Positions 22,465 through 36,400 of a stretch of 64,000 nt of DNA are shown here, one piece after another (the stretch's first letter is position 1; every line of letters begins with the position of its first letter). The DNA lies in NCBI GenBank assembly GCA_030685235.1, contig MU839095.1, positions 434,001 to 498,000 of the forward strand, written 5' to 3'. The notes below the pieces were generated by a model. It ran no database searches. It had not been told where the DNA came from and saw only the letters and a program-made list of their open reading frames with translations. Position numbers and translations under genes: made by a program. This stretch comes from Copromyces sp. CBS 386.78. Its lineage: Eukaryota > Ascomycota > Sordariomycetes > Sordariales > Sordariaceae.

Positions 22465-22857
22465 GCAAGCGTGCCATCACTGGGGCAATCAATCAAGGTC
22501 AACTATATATATCAAGTGAAATATATCTCTCTTGATGAGTACCAGAGAAATGATTTCGGATTGATCATAAGTTGCGAAGGTGTGAACTCCTCGAATGATA
22601 GCCATAAACTGAATCACGTCAAACAATAGTCTCCCGCAATACATGTTGGGTATTTGGTTTATTAGAGGCTTGACTTAGCGAAGGGCAAGCTGGCTGTGGA
22701 TCTATCATCAATCATCAAAACTTTTTATTAGAATGTCATCCGCATGTGGTAATCACAAGGCATGTATGCTTTTTCCTTTTCTCCAAAACTCCGCCCCGCG
22801 AGCCATGTGGAAAAATATGTGGGTATATAGAACGATCATGACACAAGCGCCAGCCAC
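22465..22857. other. 3' region between convergent WDR89-like and ERG10 genes
   Basis: AT-rich 393-base gap that should hold both 3' untranslated regions. No gene seen. Confidence 0.5.
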
Positions 22858-24331
<1,474 letters not shown>

Positions 24332-25274
24332 GATGGCTAGCTTGGAAACCTGGAGTTGAGGAGAGAAAAGTTTTGGTATTAAAGATTATGAAATGGAACC
24401 GGGCAAAGCGAGGTAGGAAGGGTAAACAGGAGGGAAGCGTTGTTTTAATAAAGCTCAGCCCGTGTGTACCAGGATTGTTTCTTGGACGAGGGACAGGAAA
24501 GGGGGAATTGTTGAGACGACGGGGACCTGTCACCTCTGGCCCTTCACACCGCCTTCGACGCGGAGTCTTATCAGTCTTTATCCGGAAAAGCGCCGATCTT
24601 CAGGAACCAGATGGACCCTCCCAGGCTTTGACAAGTGGTGTCCGATGCCGGGGGCGACTGGCTCTCCTCCAATGATACCTCTTTACGCGTCTTTGTTGAC
24701 TGGGATGTGGCAACTTGGGCAAGGGCAGTTGTGGAGAGTTGGTGGGAGTTTGGGAGTTTAAGAGCCCTGAGGAACAGCGCGAGAGTGTGAGCCGTTCCTG
24801 ACGCGGTCCGCTGCGTGAATCTGCTTGCATGTGGTGCCATGTTGGAAGGAAGTTGCGGCCGTGGTGCCATCCTTGCGTGCAAATTTTTATCAGATGATCT
24901 GATAACAGAGGTGCGGGGAGGGATGACAGCGACAGCAGCAGTGGATCTGCGCACCAGCCACTCCTGTCGATGCAGGACGGAAGCTAACGCCACATCACTA
25001 AAGTACTAGGCTGCACCATTATTAAACTCTTATCCTTCCCGTTTCAGAGGGCCTTCAACTTTCCAGCGCTACACCACACGGTTGAAGCTGGTTCCACTGC
25101 GCGCCGCGGCGAGACTTCACTGGTTGACATCAGCCTTGCAGAAAGACAGCGACGAAAATCCGGCAAACGTCCCAGTCGCGATCTTTGAACCTTACATTGC
25201 TCCAACAACGCGACAGAGACTTTTCGAGACGAATTGGCCTTGGAGTAACGCGTATTCATACTCGACAATACACA
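24332..25274. promoter_or_regulatory. Divergent promoter region, ERG10 / SNU114
   Basis: This 943-base block separates two divergent genes. Overlapping open frames up to 140 codons (24571-24993 on the minus strand) lack recognisable content and sit in what must be promoter sequence. No sterol- or carbon-response site could be identified with confidence. Confidence 0.5.
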
Positions 25275-28200
25275 ATGGACGACGATCTGTACGATGAGTT
25301 CGGAAACTTCATGTAAGTACCATACCATTTCCATGATGTCGTCACTTCGCGGAAGGATGGCCTGTCTGTGGGCTGTAGCTTGGTCAAGATTCCATATTCT
25401 TTTGGGGCTGACGACCTTCTTTTTGGTTTCGTGATACTCTCTCGTGGGGCGATGCTAACTATCGACTTGTAGCGGAGATGCTGAAGCCTCCGAGGAAGAG
25501 TCTGAACATGGCGTCGACGCTGGCAACTACGTTTACGATGACTACCCAGAAGAAGCACCCGAAGCTCCGGCTCAGGAGATGATGGATGTCGACGATGAAG
25601 GACCCTCCAACGCCGTTGTTCTTCACGAAGACAAGCAGTACTACCCGACAGCGGCACAGGTTTATGGCGAGGGCGTAGAGGTTCTGGTTCAGGAGGAGGA
25701 TGCGCAACCGTTAACACAGCCGATTATCGCCCCCGTCGAGCAAAAGAAGTTCAGCATCGAAGAAGCAGACCTCCCGAACGTATATTTCGACCGCACATTC
25801 ATGACCGACCTCATGAACTTCCCCGAACAAATTCGCAACGTCGCTTTTGCTGGACATTTACACCACGGAAAGACAGCCTTCATGGACATGTTGGTATTGG
25901 AGACGCACGACATCGCGGACAGACTCGAGAAGCGGACGGGAAAGAAGCGCGACGAACAGCTGCGGTACACAGACATCCACATTCTCGAGCGGGAGCGAGG
26001 GCTATCCATCAAGGCATCGCCCATGAGCTTGGTCCTCCAAGGAACGAAGGGGAAATCACATCTCTTCAACATGATCGACACGCCAGGCCATGTGGATTTT
26101 GTTGACGAAGTTGCGGCCTCGCTCAGACTTGTGGACGGTGTCTGTTTGGTGGTCGATGTCGTGGAGGGAGTTCAGGTCAACACAGAACAAATTATCAAAC
26201 ACGCCGTCTTGGAGAACATCCCACTCACGCTTATTGTCAACAAGATGGACCGGTTGATCCTTGAGCTCAAGCTGCCGCCAAACGATGCCTACTACAAACT
26301 CAAGCATGTGATCGAAGAAGTCAACACCATTATCGAGAACACTATTCCTGGCCGGGGTGAAGAGCGGAGGTTAAGTCCAGAGAAGGGAAATGTTCTGTTT
26401 GCCTGCACATCCATGGGCTGGTGTTTCACCCTTCAGTCATTCGCCAAAATGTACTCGGACAGCTATGGCGGTGTCAACTCGGACGAGTTTGCGAGACGCC
26501 TCTGGGGAGATATCTACTTCAACCCGCAAAAACGAACTTTCACCAGGAAACCCATCGAAGACGGAGCGAAGAGGTCATTCGTCAATTTTATCATGGAGCC
26601 GATCTACAAGTTGTACTCGCATACGATAAGCGAAAGTCCGGAAGAACTCAAGGGCACCTTGAAGAAGTTGGGCATTCAGCTCAAGCCATCACAGTACAAG
26701 ACCGACCCCAAGGTCTTGTTGAAGTTGGTTTGCGAGCAGTTCTTTGGGCCATCTACTGGGTTCGTAGACATGGTCTGCCAGCATTTCCCATCACCGGCTG
26801 AGGCTGCAGAACAGAAGCTCCAACAATACTACACAGGTCCTCTGGACAGCAAGGTTGCTGAGTCCATGCTGAACTGCGACCAAAACGGCCCGCTTGTGAT
26901 GTACGTGTCGAAGCTGTTCAGTGCTCCCGATGCGAAGAGCTTCTATTCTTTTGGCCGTGTGATGAGCGGCATTGTGCGCCCTGGCACAGAGGTTCGTGTT
27001 CTTGGCGAGGGCTATTCCATCGACGACGAAGAAGACATGGCCATGGCGAGGATATCCGATGTCTTCATTGCCGAAACACGATACAATATCCCAACCGACG
27101 GCGTCCCCGCTGGTAACTGGGTCCTGTTGGGTGGCGTGGACAACTCGATCGTGAAGACTGCCACTATTGTGGAGAAGAAGTTCGAGGATGATGAGGATGC
27201 CTACATCTTCAAGCCTCTCTCGCACTTCACTGAGTCTGTTCTTAAGGTTGCTGTCGAGCCCATCAACCCATCTGAGCTCCCCAAGATGCTTGACGGCATC
27301 AGGAAAATCAACAAGAGCTACCCGCTAATTACCACCAAGGTTGAAGAATCGGGAGAGCACATTATTCTTGGAACTGGCGAGCTATACATGGATTGCGTTT
27401 TGCATGACCTACGCCGTCTTTATGCCGATATGGAGGTCAGGGTGTCGGATCCCGTGGTACGGTTCTGTGAGACGGTGCAGGACATGTCCGCAACCAAATG
27501 CTACGCCATTACACCAAACAAGAAGAATACCATTACCATGGTGGCAGAGCCACTGGAGGATGGCATCGCGCAAGACATCGAGTCAGGGGCAGTCAAGATT
27601 CGGGACCCTGTACGAAAGACAGCGAAGTTCTTCGAGGAAAAGTATGGCTGGGATCTCCTCGCAGCCAGGAGTATCTGGGCTTTCGGGCCTGACGAGATGG
27701 GGCCCAACATCTTGCAGGACGACACCTTGCCATCAGAGGTCAGTTACGAGTTCCCTTCCTATAGTCGAGACACTAGCTATCGTCTTACCCCATTTTTTGC
27801 CGTGATCGTCGGAATCGGGCCGTCTATTACTTCTTTGCGACTAACATGACGAACAGGTTGACAAGAAGCGACTTAACACAGTCAAGGAGTCCATCCGACA
27901 AGGCTTCAGCTGGGCAGTCCGGGAAGGTCCGCTTTGCGAAGAGCGTAAGTTTTCTCTTTTCCTTTTTTGAGCGTCATGCATTCGACTGCCGCGTGCCTAT
28001 GCAGTCACACTTTTTAGAGGCTGCAGGTTTGGCCGCACTTGACACCATCTGTGAAGGACCTGCAGTATGGGGGCCCCAGTGACCTGCTTAAAGTGGCAGC
28101 TGGGAAGGAAATTCCAAGGCAGGGTTCTGTTGCATGTGCAGCTTTCACCCCTTGCTCTGGTCCCATTTCTTGCCAGTGCATGATGCCCTGGTCAAAAGGA

Positions 28201-28971
28201 GGGTCTGGGCGTTTACACGCGGAGGGGGTCCCAAAAGATTGCAAACTGCAACGATGAGGCACCTTCCGGATATCACCTCGGCCAACGTTGGCTCAGCGGT
28301 TCTGGCTCACGAGCTGTTCGGTCACGCTTCTGGACATTCTCATTCCACGCCATCCACATATCCCGCCTCATGTTTTCTGGTTGCTAACCTGTTCCATGAA
28401 ACCAGCAATACGCAATACCAAGTTCCGTCTCATCGACGTCTCGCTTGCCCAGGAGGCCATCTTCCGCGGCGGTGGTCAGATCATCCCCACGTCCCGCCGC
28501 GCCTGTTACAGTTCGTTCCTGATGGCCTCGCCTCGTCTGATGGAGCCCATGTACTCTGTTTCCATGACCGGTCCCCAAGACACCGTCAGCACCGTCTACA
28601 ACATCCTAGCCCGCCGTCGCGGCCACGTCCTCTCCGACGGCCCCATTGCCGGCACCCCGCTCTACCGCGTCAACGGCCTGCTGCCCGTCATCGACAGTTT
28701 CGGCTTCGAGACCGATCTGAGGATCAACACTCCCGGCCAGGCCATGGTCAGTCTAGTGTTTGACAGGTGGAACATTGTGCCCGGTGATCCGCTCGACAAA
28801 GAAATTGTCCTGCGTCCTCTGCAGATGGCTAACGCGCAGGCGACGGCGAGAGACTTTGTGCTGAAGACGAGAAGGCGCAAGGGTTTGAGCGAGGATGTCA
28901 GCGTGGCCAAGTTTTTGGAGCCCGAGTTTTACCAGAGCTTGATAGAGAGCGGTACTCTAGGCGAGGTGTGA
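25275..28971 (+). CDS. SNU114: U5 snRNP GTPase Snu114 (EFTUD2), EF-2-like
   Basis: Four exons (25275-25312, 25473-27738, 27857-27944, 28406-28971) code 985 residues. Snu114 is the EF-2-related GTPase of the U5 snRNP that controls Brr2 and spliceosome activation. An acidic N-terminus of about 110 residues precedes the G domain, with [10 protein letters not shown] (P-loop), DTPGHVDF (G3) and NKMDR (G4). EF-2 domains II-V follow, including [18 protein letters not shown], which forms only when exons 3 and 4 are joined, and [20 protein letters not shown]. The 38-nt first exon ([13 protein letters not shown]) is typical of the family. Intron 3 is 461 bases, far longer than the others here. The EF-2 paralogue is excluded by the acidic N-terminus and by the absence of a diphthamide-loop sequence that I can see. 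Confidence 0.95.
27945..28405 (+). other. Long intron 3 of SNU114
   Basis: This 461-base intron has a GTAAGT donor, a TTGCTAACC branch site close to the 3' end and a CCAG acceptor. Joining across it restores the conserved CEEPIRNTKF sequence. Other introns of this gene are 118-160 bases. The interior is GC-rich and partly open in reading frame, but I see no complete snoRNA box set or other gene in it. Confidence 0.75.
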
Positions 28972-31900
28972 GGCATGAGGTGAGGTGACGAAAGTGGCTT
29001 GCCAGCTTTTTTCTTGTTGTTTATGTAATTCCTGGGTAGAGGTAGTCTAGGCATTCCCGGTGGAAGGGGCGTTCTTGGTTCCATTGCAAGACAGAATTTA
29101 CACTACTGGGAGTGAAAAAGCAAAGATAAATGTTTGATTTCAATGTCAACATAGAACGTTGGTCACAAAAGATCTTGTCACTAAAGAATGCGACCAAACT
29201 TCAAAAATTAGAGTAAGATCAGTAGTCGCCAACCGGTTGGCAAAGCAATGAAACCGTTCCCTTCACATGCTGCGAAGGACGGTGGAGACAAAAATCACGG
29301 AAACCTCGTCACAAACCCACAGCCCTTACGGTATGCGATAGGGGCCACATATGTCGCCGAAACACTAACAATGTCGGTAAAGAAAAAGAAATCAACGGAT
29401 AGATCCGTCAATAGTTCCTTCCTTCGAGGATAGCAAAAGCAGTACAATCTTGGTTGTTGCGGCACGTTCTTTCCTCTCATATCACGTTTTTCTTCTGCCT
29501 CTCATACCCTTCCGTACCTTCCTGAACTGAAAGAACTGAAGAGAGAAAGGTGAAGAAAGGGGATTCTAGAGCAACACAAAAAAAGGAAAGAATAAGTTAC
29601 AGGTAGGTGATCAAGCTCACGCCGAAATACTGCGGACATATGGCCCAAGAAAATGCCCCGGGAGCTGTGATACCAACCTCCAAAGGCAGGGTAGAGTGTA
29701 GGTAGTCTCGGTAGTCACTCAGTAGTAGGTAGTCGAAAGTGGTTGTAAAATAAACCGAACACTCATTGGACAAGTCCAATACGGCTCGCCTTGGCCGGGA
29801 AAGACCGTTACAAAACGATGATAGTAGGACTCACAAAGATTTGAAACACATCGGCTAGAGTCCCTTGGGGATTCTTCCCTTTAGGAACTGCCTAACTGAG
29901 CTTCAAAGACATATTAAGGACGCTTGAATGTGTGTGTGTGTGTGTGTACCCAAGGTATATTTTACTGACCGTGACGTATTTAGTTTATTCTTCGGACCGC
30001 TCGGTAGTGTATATTCTACTCGACTGCGGCAGTGTGTAGAATGTATGCCGAACGAACAGCTCGGCGAAGTTCGAGGTGCCGTTCACCTATGTACCGCTTG
30101 CTGCACAGTCCTCCGGCCGGCATCGTGGTAGCTTAAAAATGACCTATCGCGCTCTTCGGCTTTCACGCCATGATCAATCGTTGATTCGTACGATTTTTGT
30201 TTCTTTTTCTTGTAGCCTAAGGTCAGGGAAGACCGGATGCGGAAGACGGGACATCTGCTTGATAACTACAAGCTAGGTACTAAATACTAGCTACATACCA
30301 TAAACACAGTGTGTTAGTTAGTGCTAGTGACTATGTGGATGAATCCATAGGTAGGTCGTAGCGGACCGTAGCGGTTGAATGGATATTCCCCCCAGACCCT
30401 CTCGCTCAAACTTTTCCTCGGTTGAATTTTCCCCAGTGCCAGGTTTGGGGGAAGGAACGAGGGGAAGGGGGTTCGCGCTTTCCCGGCCCGGCCCGGTACC
30501 GACGTCCGTAAGAAACATCAATTTTGCGCAGCCCTTGTTGATCGTTTGATAATCATGTAGTTTTAGCTCAGATTTTGAAGAAGTGGAATAGTGGATGGAT
30601 GGCGATTTTGGGCCGGGCATCTTTCGGGGGCACAAGGCCTGGTTGCATGGATAGACATGGGGAAACACTGGGAGTAGGTATGAATGAAGCGAACAACAGG
30701 CTGACAGGTCTGACAGGCTCGACATGGACTCGATGGAGGCTTGTTGGTGCTTGGTGATGGGGATACTGATGGAGTCAACCCACCCCCGTTGGGACCCATG
30801 ATGGGATATTGAGGTTATCCACATGGTTATTGTACATAGTACACCACACTACGCCTATATCGAGTATAGTGTGGGTGGACTGGATGTGGTGACTTCCATG
30901 ACTTTCACTGAAGGTTCAGCGCTTGAACACGAGCAAAAGTAAGGTACGATCTTCTGTTTTCGTTTAAGTGTTCCTGAATGGCCATAGAATGTGTCAATCA
31001 TTAACTAGAAGGGACTGGGCTCAACGGCCACTAACTCGTCGACATATAGAGGCGGTGATAATATTCGTATTTCGTCCCACAATGATATGCGGCTGGAAAG
31101 TAACCGTTCATCGACAATTACCCCCACTAGTCATAACATAGGTAATGTGAGTGAAGTGGTGGAGTAAAAGTTTCGCAGTGTACACATAGGTGTGGAAATA
31201 ATAAAGTCGAAAGGAGATGAGTGTGTACAACAGGTGGGTAGGAGATCCAGAGGAACTGTGTGAAACTGGATTTGATACACTGGTATGTGGCTCACGGCAC
31301 TAGTTCACCTAGAAGCGGTGCACAAGGGCAGAACAATTAGTAACATAACCACACACAGTCTTCTCTGTGTCGCAAAGGTCTAGATTCTAAACTGGGAAAT
31401 GGACGTTTGAGAGTCACGTTTGAAACGCCGGCTGTGTTGAACTGTCGAGACTTTCTGTGTTGGACTTGGCGTGGTGGTCTGGAAACACACTCGACGAGAC
31501 TTGTGAGAGTGCGCAGAGAATCAACTTGAAGATACCTTGTTCTTCTCCACGTCCTTGTGAAGTTGTGAGCGAGCACAGGGCTCTGTTGTTTCCATACTTC
31601 CCTACTAGAACCTACCCACTTGACTAGAGAACCCGAATGCGAAATAGCAACTGGCATCATGAATTCGTCAACTCTTAAGCGGGCTCTGTCCACATCATGT
31701 AGATCAGTTCATAAGCACATGGGTTCCGTCGATCAACGGAAAGTGGGGAACCCTAACGCCCGCATCCTCGACACTCGATGTACATGAGCCATGGGTTGGA
31801 TGAACCATTTGTAGTAGACCCCTGGGGTCGGGGGAAGTAGGCGGGGTGTTTCGACAGTAACCCCTTCGCTCTTCCTACAGCAAAACCCCAATCATCATTC

Positions 31901-32653
31901 ACCCCTGCAAAAACAATTCCTGGGCCTTTGTTGATTCTGTTGTATTCATATGGATGGGTCAGCTCGGTAATTACCAAGGCAACTCCGTCAGTGTACTGCG
32001 TAAAGTCCAAAGATCCTCGGGCTTGGCGGCGAGTACGTGGGCGCTAACTGGGATTCGCACAGAGAGTAAAGATTGGTTTTATGCAAGAGGACCAAAGAAG
32101 AAGTAAGGTGTGGTGCCTTTTCTATCATCATAACTGCCGCAGAGAGTCTTGACCTAAGCCCTTGGTAGAATGCCAGGGACATGGGCTTCACCGCATGAAC
32201 CGTCCATGACCGCCACCCCAAATTGGGATGCAATGGCAGGTGACATCGTGCCTTTCATTCTTGAACCCCTGGAGCTTACAATCCTGATGGTTGGGTTGGG
32301 ATAACTGATGGCCCTGTGTCCCTGAACCGGCATGGGCAACGGAGTGTTCAGCCCTGGGTTGGGAAATTTGAACATCAATAGAGGCGGCGGGAGGTATCAA
32401 AATTGGCCGATGTCTCGCATCGTTATATCGATTCATCCACGGCTTCCCCACATACCGGATAGCCACGCGTGTTGCCCATGCCGAGGAGGTGTCGTATGTA
32501 GAATGGCGTTGCCGACGGTGACGAACAAGGCAACCCTGTTGATATAATCTCACGATACACCGCCGCGTGCGGTCAAGCCCGAAAAGTCATCAGAACGTGG
32601 GTGATGGTTTGCGGAAAATTGACACCTCTGGGGCTCCCATATCTGGACTGTTC
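28972..32653. other. Gene-poor region between SNU114 and CIA2
   Basis: About 3.7 kb with no gene I can support. It should include the 3' untranslated regions of both convergent neighbours. A TG dinucleotide repeat lies at 29929-29947. Small imperfect inverted repeats occur near 30843-30875. The longest open frame (30324-30824, minus, 166 codons) has an irregular composition without any domain. An 85-codon minus frame at 31753-32010 looks slightly more protein-like but stands alone. Confidence 0.45.
29929..29947. repeat. TG dinucleotide microsatellite
   Basis: About nine tandem TG units in the gene-poor stretch downstream of SNU114. Confidence 0.85.
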
Positions 32654-33416
32654 TCAGACGCAAGTTTCCAACATCTTCTCGATGATGCCTTTCAGGGTGT
32701 CGTTCTCCAAAGCAGCGGCAACTCTCTCCTTGTCTCCCAACTGCTTGTTTACCTGGTCATCCTGGGCATGGGAGCCATCCTTCATGCGGACAATGATGCG
32801 GTAGTTGGGAGGCAGAGCGTTCTCGAGTCGAACACGGACGGCAAGACCAATGACAGTTGCCAGAGAACAGTGGTTGACTGTGGGCGTAAGGTCAACCTCG
32901 ACATTGGTCAATGTGTTCGGATCTAGACGCTCGGCGGGCGATGCGCTAAGGTGGATGTCGTCGAGCCTGACGACGGCGATTTGGCCCAGGGTGACGGGAT
33001 GTTCAGGGTCCGATATCGTTGATAGCAGGTCTAATACAATATATCAGCAGTCTGATCACCAGCATGGGTTTCTTGTAAAAATAGAACAGAGAGGACCGAG
33101 ACAGGCAGTTGAAACATGGACTGCGCCTTGCCATGCACGTGCAACCTGACGGGGCGTAATTCTTACCATAGATTTCCTGCTCGTCGATGGGTTCCTCCGT
33201 CGCCAAAGTCAAGTCGTCGTCCTCATCTTCGTCCGATGTCCACACCGATGGGTCATTGTTGAGGGAGCTTCCTGCCCACCACTGCTTTGGAAACAAGATA
33301 TGGTCATATTTGGAATCAGGGCCCTTTCTCTCATGGCCCTTCGCTAGATTCCTGCTGGGCAGTTGTGAAACACTAAGGACGGTGGGATTAGCGTTGTCAA
33401 GATCCGATTTAGCCAT
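32654..33416 (-). CDS. CIA2: Cytosolic iron-sulfur assembly targeting factor CIA2 (MIP18/FAM96)
   Basis: Two exons (33416-33167, 33030-32654) code 208 residues. CIA2 acts with CIA1 and MMS19 to hand Fe-S clusters to cytosolic and nuclear apoproteins such as DNA polymerases and helicases. The MIP18 (DUF59) domain covers the C-terminal two thirds. It contains VNHCSLATVIGLAVRVRLE with the conserved reactive-type Cys, then LPPNYR and the signature VNKQLGDKERVAAALEN. The N-terminal about 80 residues are variable and acidic (TSDEDEDDDLTL), as in fungal CIA2 proteins. The intron (136 bases) is phase 1 and rebuilds the Asp of IYDLLSTISDPEHP, a well-conserved block. Length fits (about 160-230 in fungi). 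Confidence 0.93.
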
Positions 33417-36400
33417 GGTGAGAGGTTGTGTCGAAAAACGGCTGGTGAGGTGACCCTATTGTGGTGGCTGATGGAAATTGCCACCAAGTTGACGGCCAAG
33501 GCTAGGCGATTTGGAGTTGATGTTACGGGCAAGTTCACGTTTGTCGTTGCCGTGCGCGTCTTGGACAACGGCAGGAGCGGATGACGTTCCAGTGAATGAG
33601 CAAGAGCAACCGTTCTCAGTCTCGTACGGTAGGTAGGTATCGTTACCCGCATAGCAGTTGCGGTTGCCTCTGGCCCTCTGCAGGTGCTGTCGGGGAATGC
33701 CGTCCCGCCATGGAGGCCCAGGGCAGGCCCCACTGGGGGACACAGAGCCTTCCGAGATCAAGGTAGGATGGCGCTAGTGGGTTTCAAACGATAGGACCAA
33801 AGCAGTGCCATATTAGTCGGTAATTTAGGACAATTCGTATGGCAACAGGTCAACCAATCTCATTCTCTACCAGCTTTGTTACTACCTAACATCCAACATG
33901 GAAAGGACGGGAAGCTGAACGCCTCGAAAAACTCCTGTGCCTATTCCAACATAAAAGCGACCAAGGAAGCATTGATGATCGGATATCACCGAGCAGATCA
34001 GGCATCTATGTGAAGTTAGGCATTGATCCATCGTAATTTGACCCGCGCATTCGAGTTTATCTAGATAAGTCTACTATGTATGTGGCTGTAAAGTAACTCT
34101 TTCATTTGAACAGTACCTCTACCTATGGCGAAGCCTCCCCAGGCCCCGTTAGTTCTCTATCCTGGTAGTTCAACTTTTGATCTTCTATCACGCAGCGTTT
34201 TCGAACACTTGGAGCTCGCTCACCTTGTTGTGTCCCTGTCATGCTACCTGTATTTGGATGAGGACGAGGTGGTGGCGGTACGGCCATGTATGTAAACTTT
34301 TGTTGATACTAATCCGTAGAGTTGTACCCGTGAGGCGGTGCCTCCTGAGCGGCTGCTCGTATACACTAGACGCACTACCTGTACGGCCCGGGGGTTGATA
34401 CCTCTAGCTACCAAGTACGTCGCCGCCGCGTCTGTTAACACAAAAGTATAGGAAGAACCCCCAAGTGTGAATCCGATCTTTGGTGATAATGCTCATATTC
34501 ATGCGACCGATATCCTATATGACGATGTTGGGAATGCGTGGGGGGTTCCCTGCAGTAAGACAGCTGAACAGAAGTTGGAAGCTTCCATGACCCCTGCGTG
34601 GAAGCCCATAGGAGAGGAATGTCAAGGTCGGGCGAAGAAGACAGTGCCTTGGCGTCGATGGCTCCCGCGTCTCCCGTTCAAGCTGTTGTCGTGTGGTGCA
34701 TCCTCCTTGGCTGCCCGACGGCGTGCGGCGGCCCCAAGGTTGTAATGCTTCAGCCTCTCAAGGTCCCCTTCTCGGAGATGTTTCTACAAAGGGCTTGGAA
34801 TGGGATTGAGGATCCGACAAAAGTTGGGATATGGCTCGGTGATGCCAAACCTTAATCCATAGTAGCCGCAGCATCAGCCCTGTGCCTTACAGGATTCCCG
34901 AGCCTGGGGTACATGCTGTGGTTGCGTGTTACGGAACAGTCGCCAAGTATACCAAGGCTATGAAGGAATATAAATAATATCTGAGTTTACAGTGGATGAG
35001 GTTGATCGGGTAGGTAGTGCGTGCCTTGCGTGTGCTATGAGACAGCGCCTATCTCTAGAAGTTAGGACGACAAACAGTGATAATCCATCTTAGTTGAGCA
35101 CACTCGCGATACCATTCAGGATAACAACCTCGTACAACCTGACTTACGTCATGTCTTGAGAATCACTTCCCCCTCCGCGTTTCCTCGTTATTTTTTCAGA
35201 AGAACATTTCTTCCGGCATTTCTTGCATTGGGTCTCGTGGAGGTCGCCGTCAACCGGGCATGCTCCGGCCCATGTCGAGTCGCAATCACACTCATTTCGG
35301 CCAAGGTGGAGGTGGAGCAGATGAATTTGGTGATTGGATGTTTCATTCGGTTGATGAGAGCGGAAGAGTACCTGTACACTATGCACACAACTGTGGGTGG
35401 GGGCACAATTGCGAAGTTGAGTCGCTGGTCCCCGCCTCGAGCCGTCGTCAAACCCGCCCGCGAGCCGAACAATCAATCTTGTATGTTGGTGCTCTCAGCT
35501 CTGGGGGTCGCCAGTGCGCGGCCGCGGTATAGGCACCTGGTACTGTCGACAACTCCCGTCTGGGTGAGAGGAAACTGCACAAACAACGTCAAGGTTGCAT
35601 TTGTGCCATGACTTCATCGTCCTGTTTCCTTTCACCGGTGAGCCAACGGTAGAATAAGGTGAGAAAATGGGTTCCGGATAGGTGGCATTTGCTACTGCAT
35701 CGCGCAAGACGCCAGTCACAGCTGTCGAAATGCCCTGTCTTGTGTAACCGCTACCAGGCGGTAATTTGGCTACGGATTGATGGAAGGGCCATCCGCCATC
35801 CTCGGCATCGCGGTACCTTGTACCTTCCCCCTCTGCGCATGTATCCACTGCCTTTGTTCTCTCTCCAATCGAAAGCAGTTTGCATGTGACAGCCTTTGAA
35901 ATGGCCCGATTAGCCCTTGTCACAAATCCATGCTGCTTGCTGTGGCGTCGTTGCGAACTTGCTTGCATCTGCACTTTTGACGACGACTCGACTCAACCAC
36001 ACGGCAAGCACGAGACACTCGTGACAGTCGCTTTCAGTTGCCCTCTTCAAGTTCATCCCGCCATTCAGACTGCCTGGCGGTTTTGACTTTTACCATCTCT
36101 TCACTTCCTTGGCCATCGAGAACCACAATCACCACAGCACCCGGAAGCAGCCAGGCATGTCCTGCTTTGTCAGCCATGGCCGTGTGGAAAAGGGGACTCG
36201 GAGAACAGCCTCAAAAACAAGATGCTCATCGGCGGAAGATTCGCATCTCAACAGAAACGCCAAGATGTTCGACTGGATCCATGCCCTGCCTTTCCCCGGG
36301 GTTCGCGGCTAGCCTTCTCGCGTTATCGTGCGATTCCCGCTGTGAGACAGGGCCTCAGGACTCAACCAGAAGCACTAAGTAAAAGTAAGAAAAGACAACA

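Noticed and set aside
24571..24993. Open frame of 140 codons on the minus strand upstream of ERG10
   Set aside because: Falls in the shared ERG10/SNU114 promoter block, overlaps other frames and has no recognisable content.
27945..28405. Box C/D snoRNA inside the long SNU114 intron
   Set aside because: A partial C-box-like ATGATG is present, but no D box (CTGA) pair or terminal stem was found.
30324..30824. Open frame of 166 codons on the minus strand in the SNU114-CIA2 gap
   Set aside because: No domain, no codon preference like the neighbouring genes and no splice structure.
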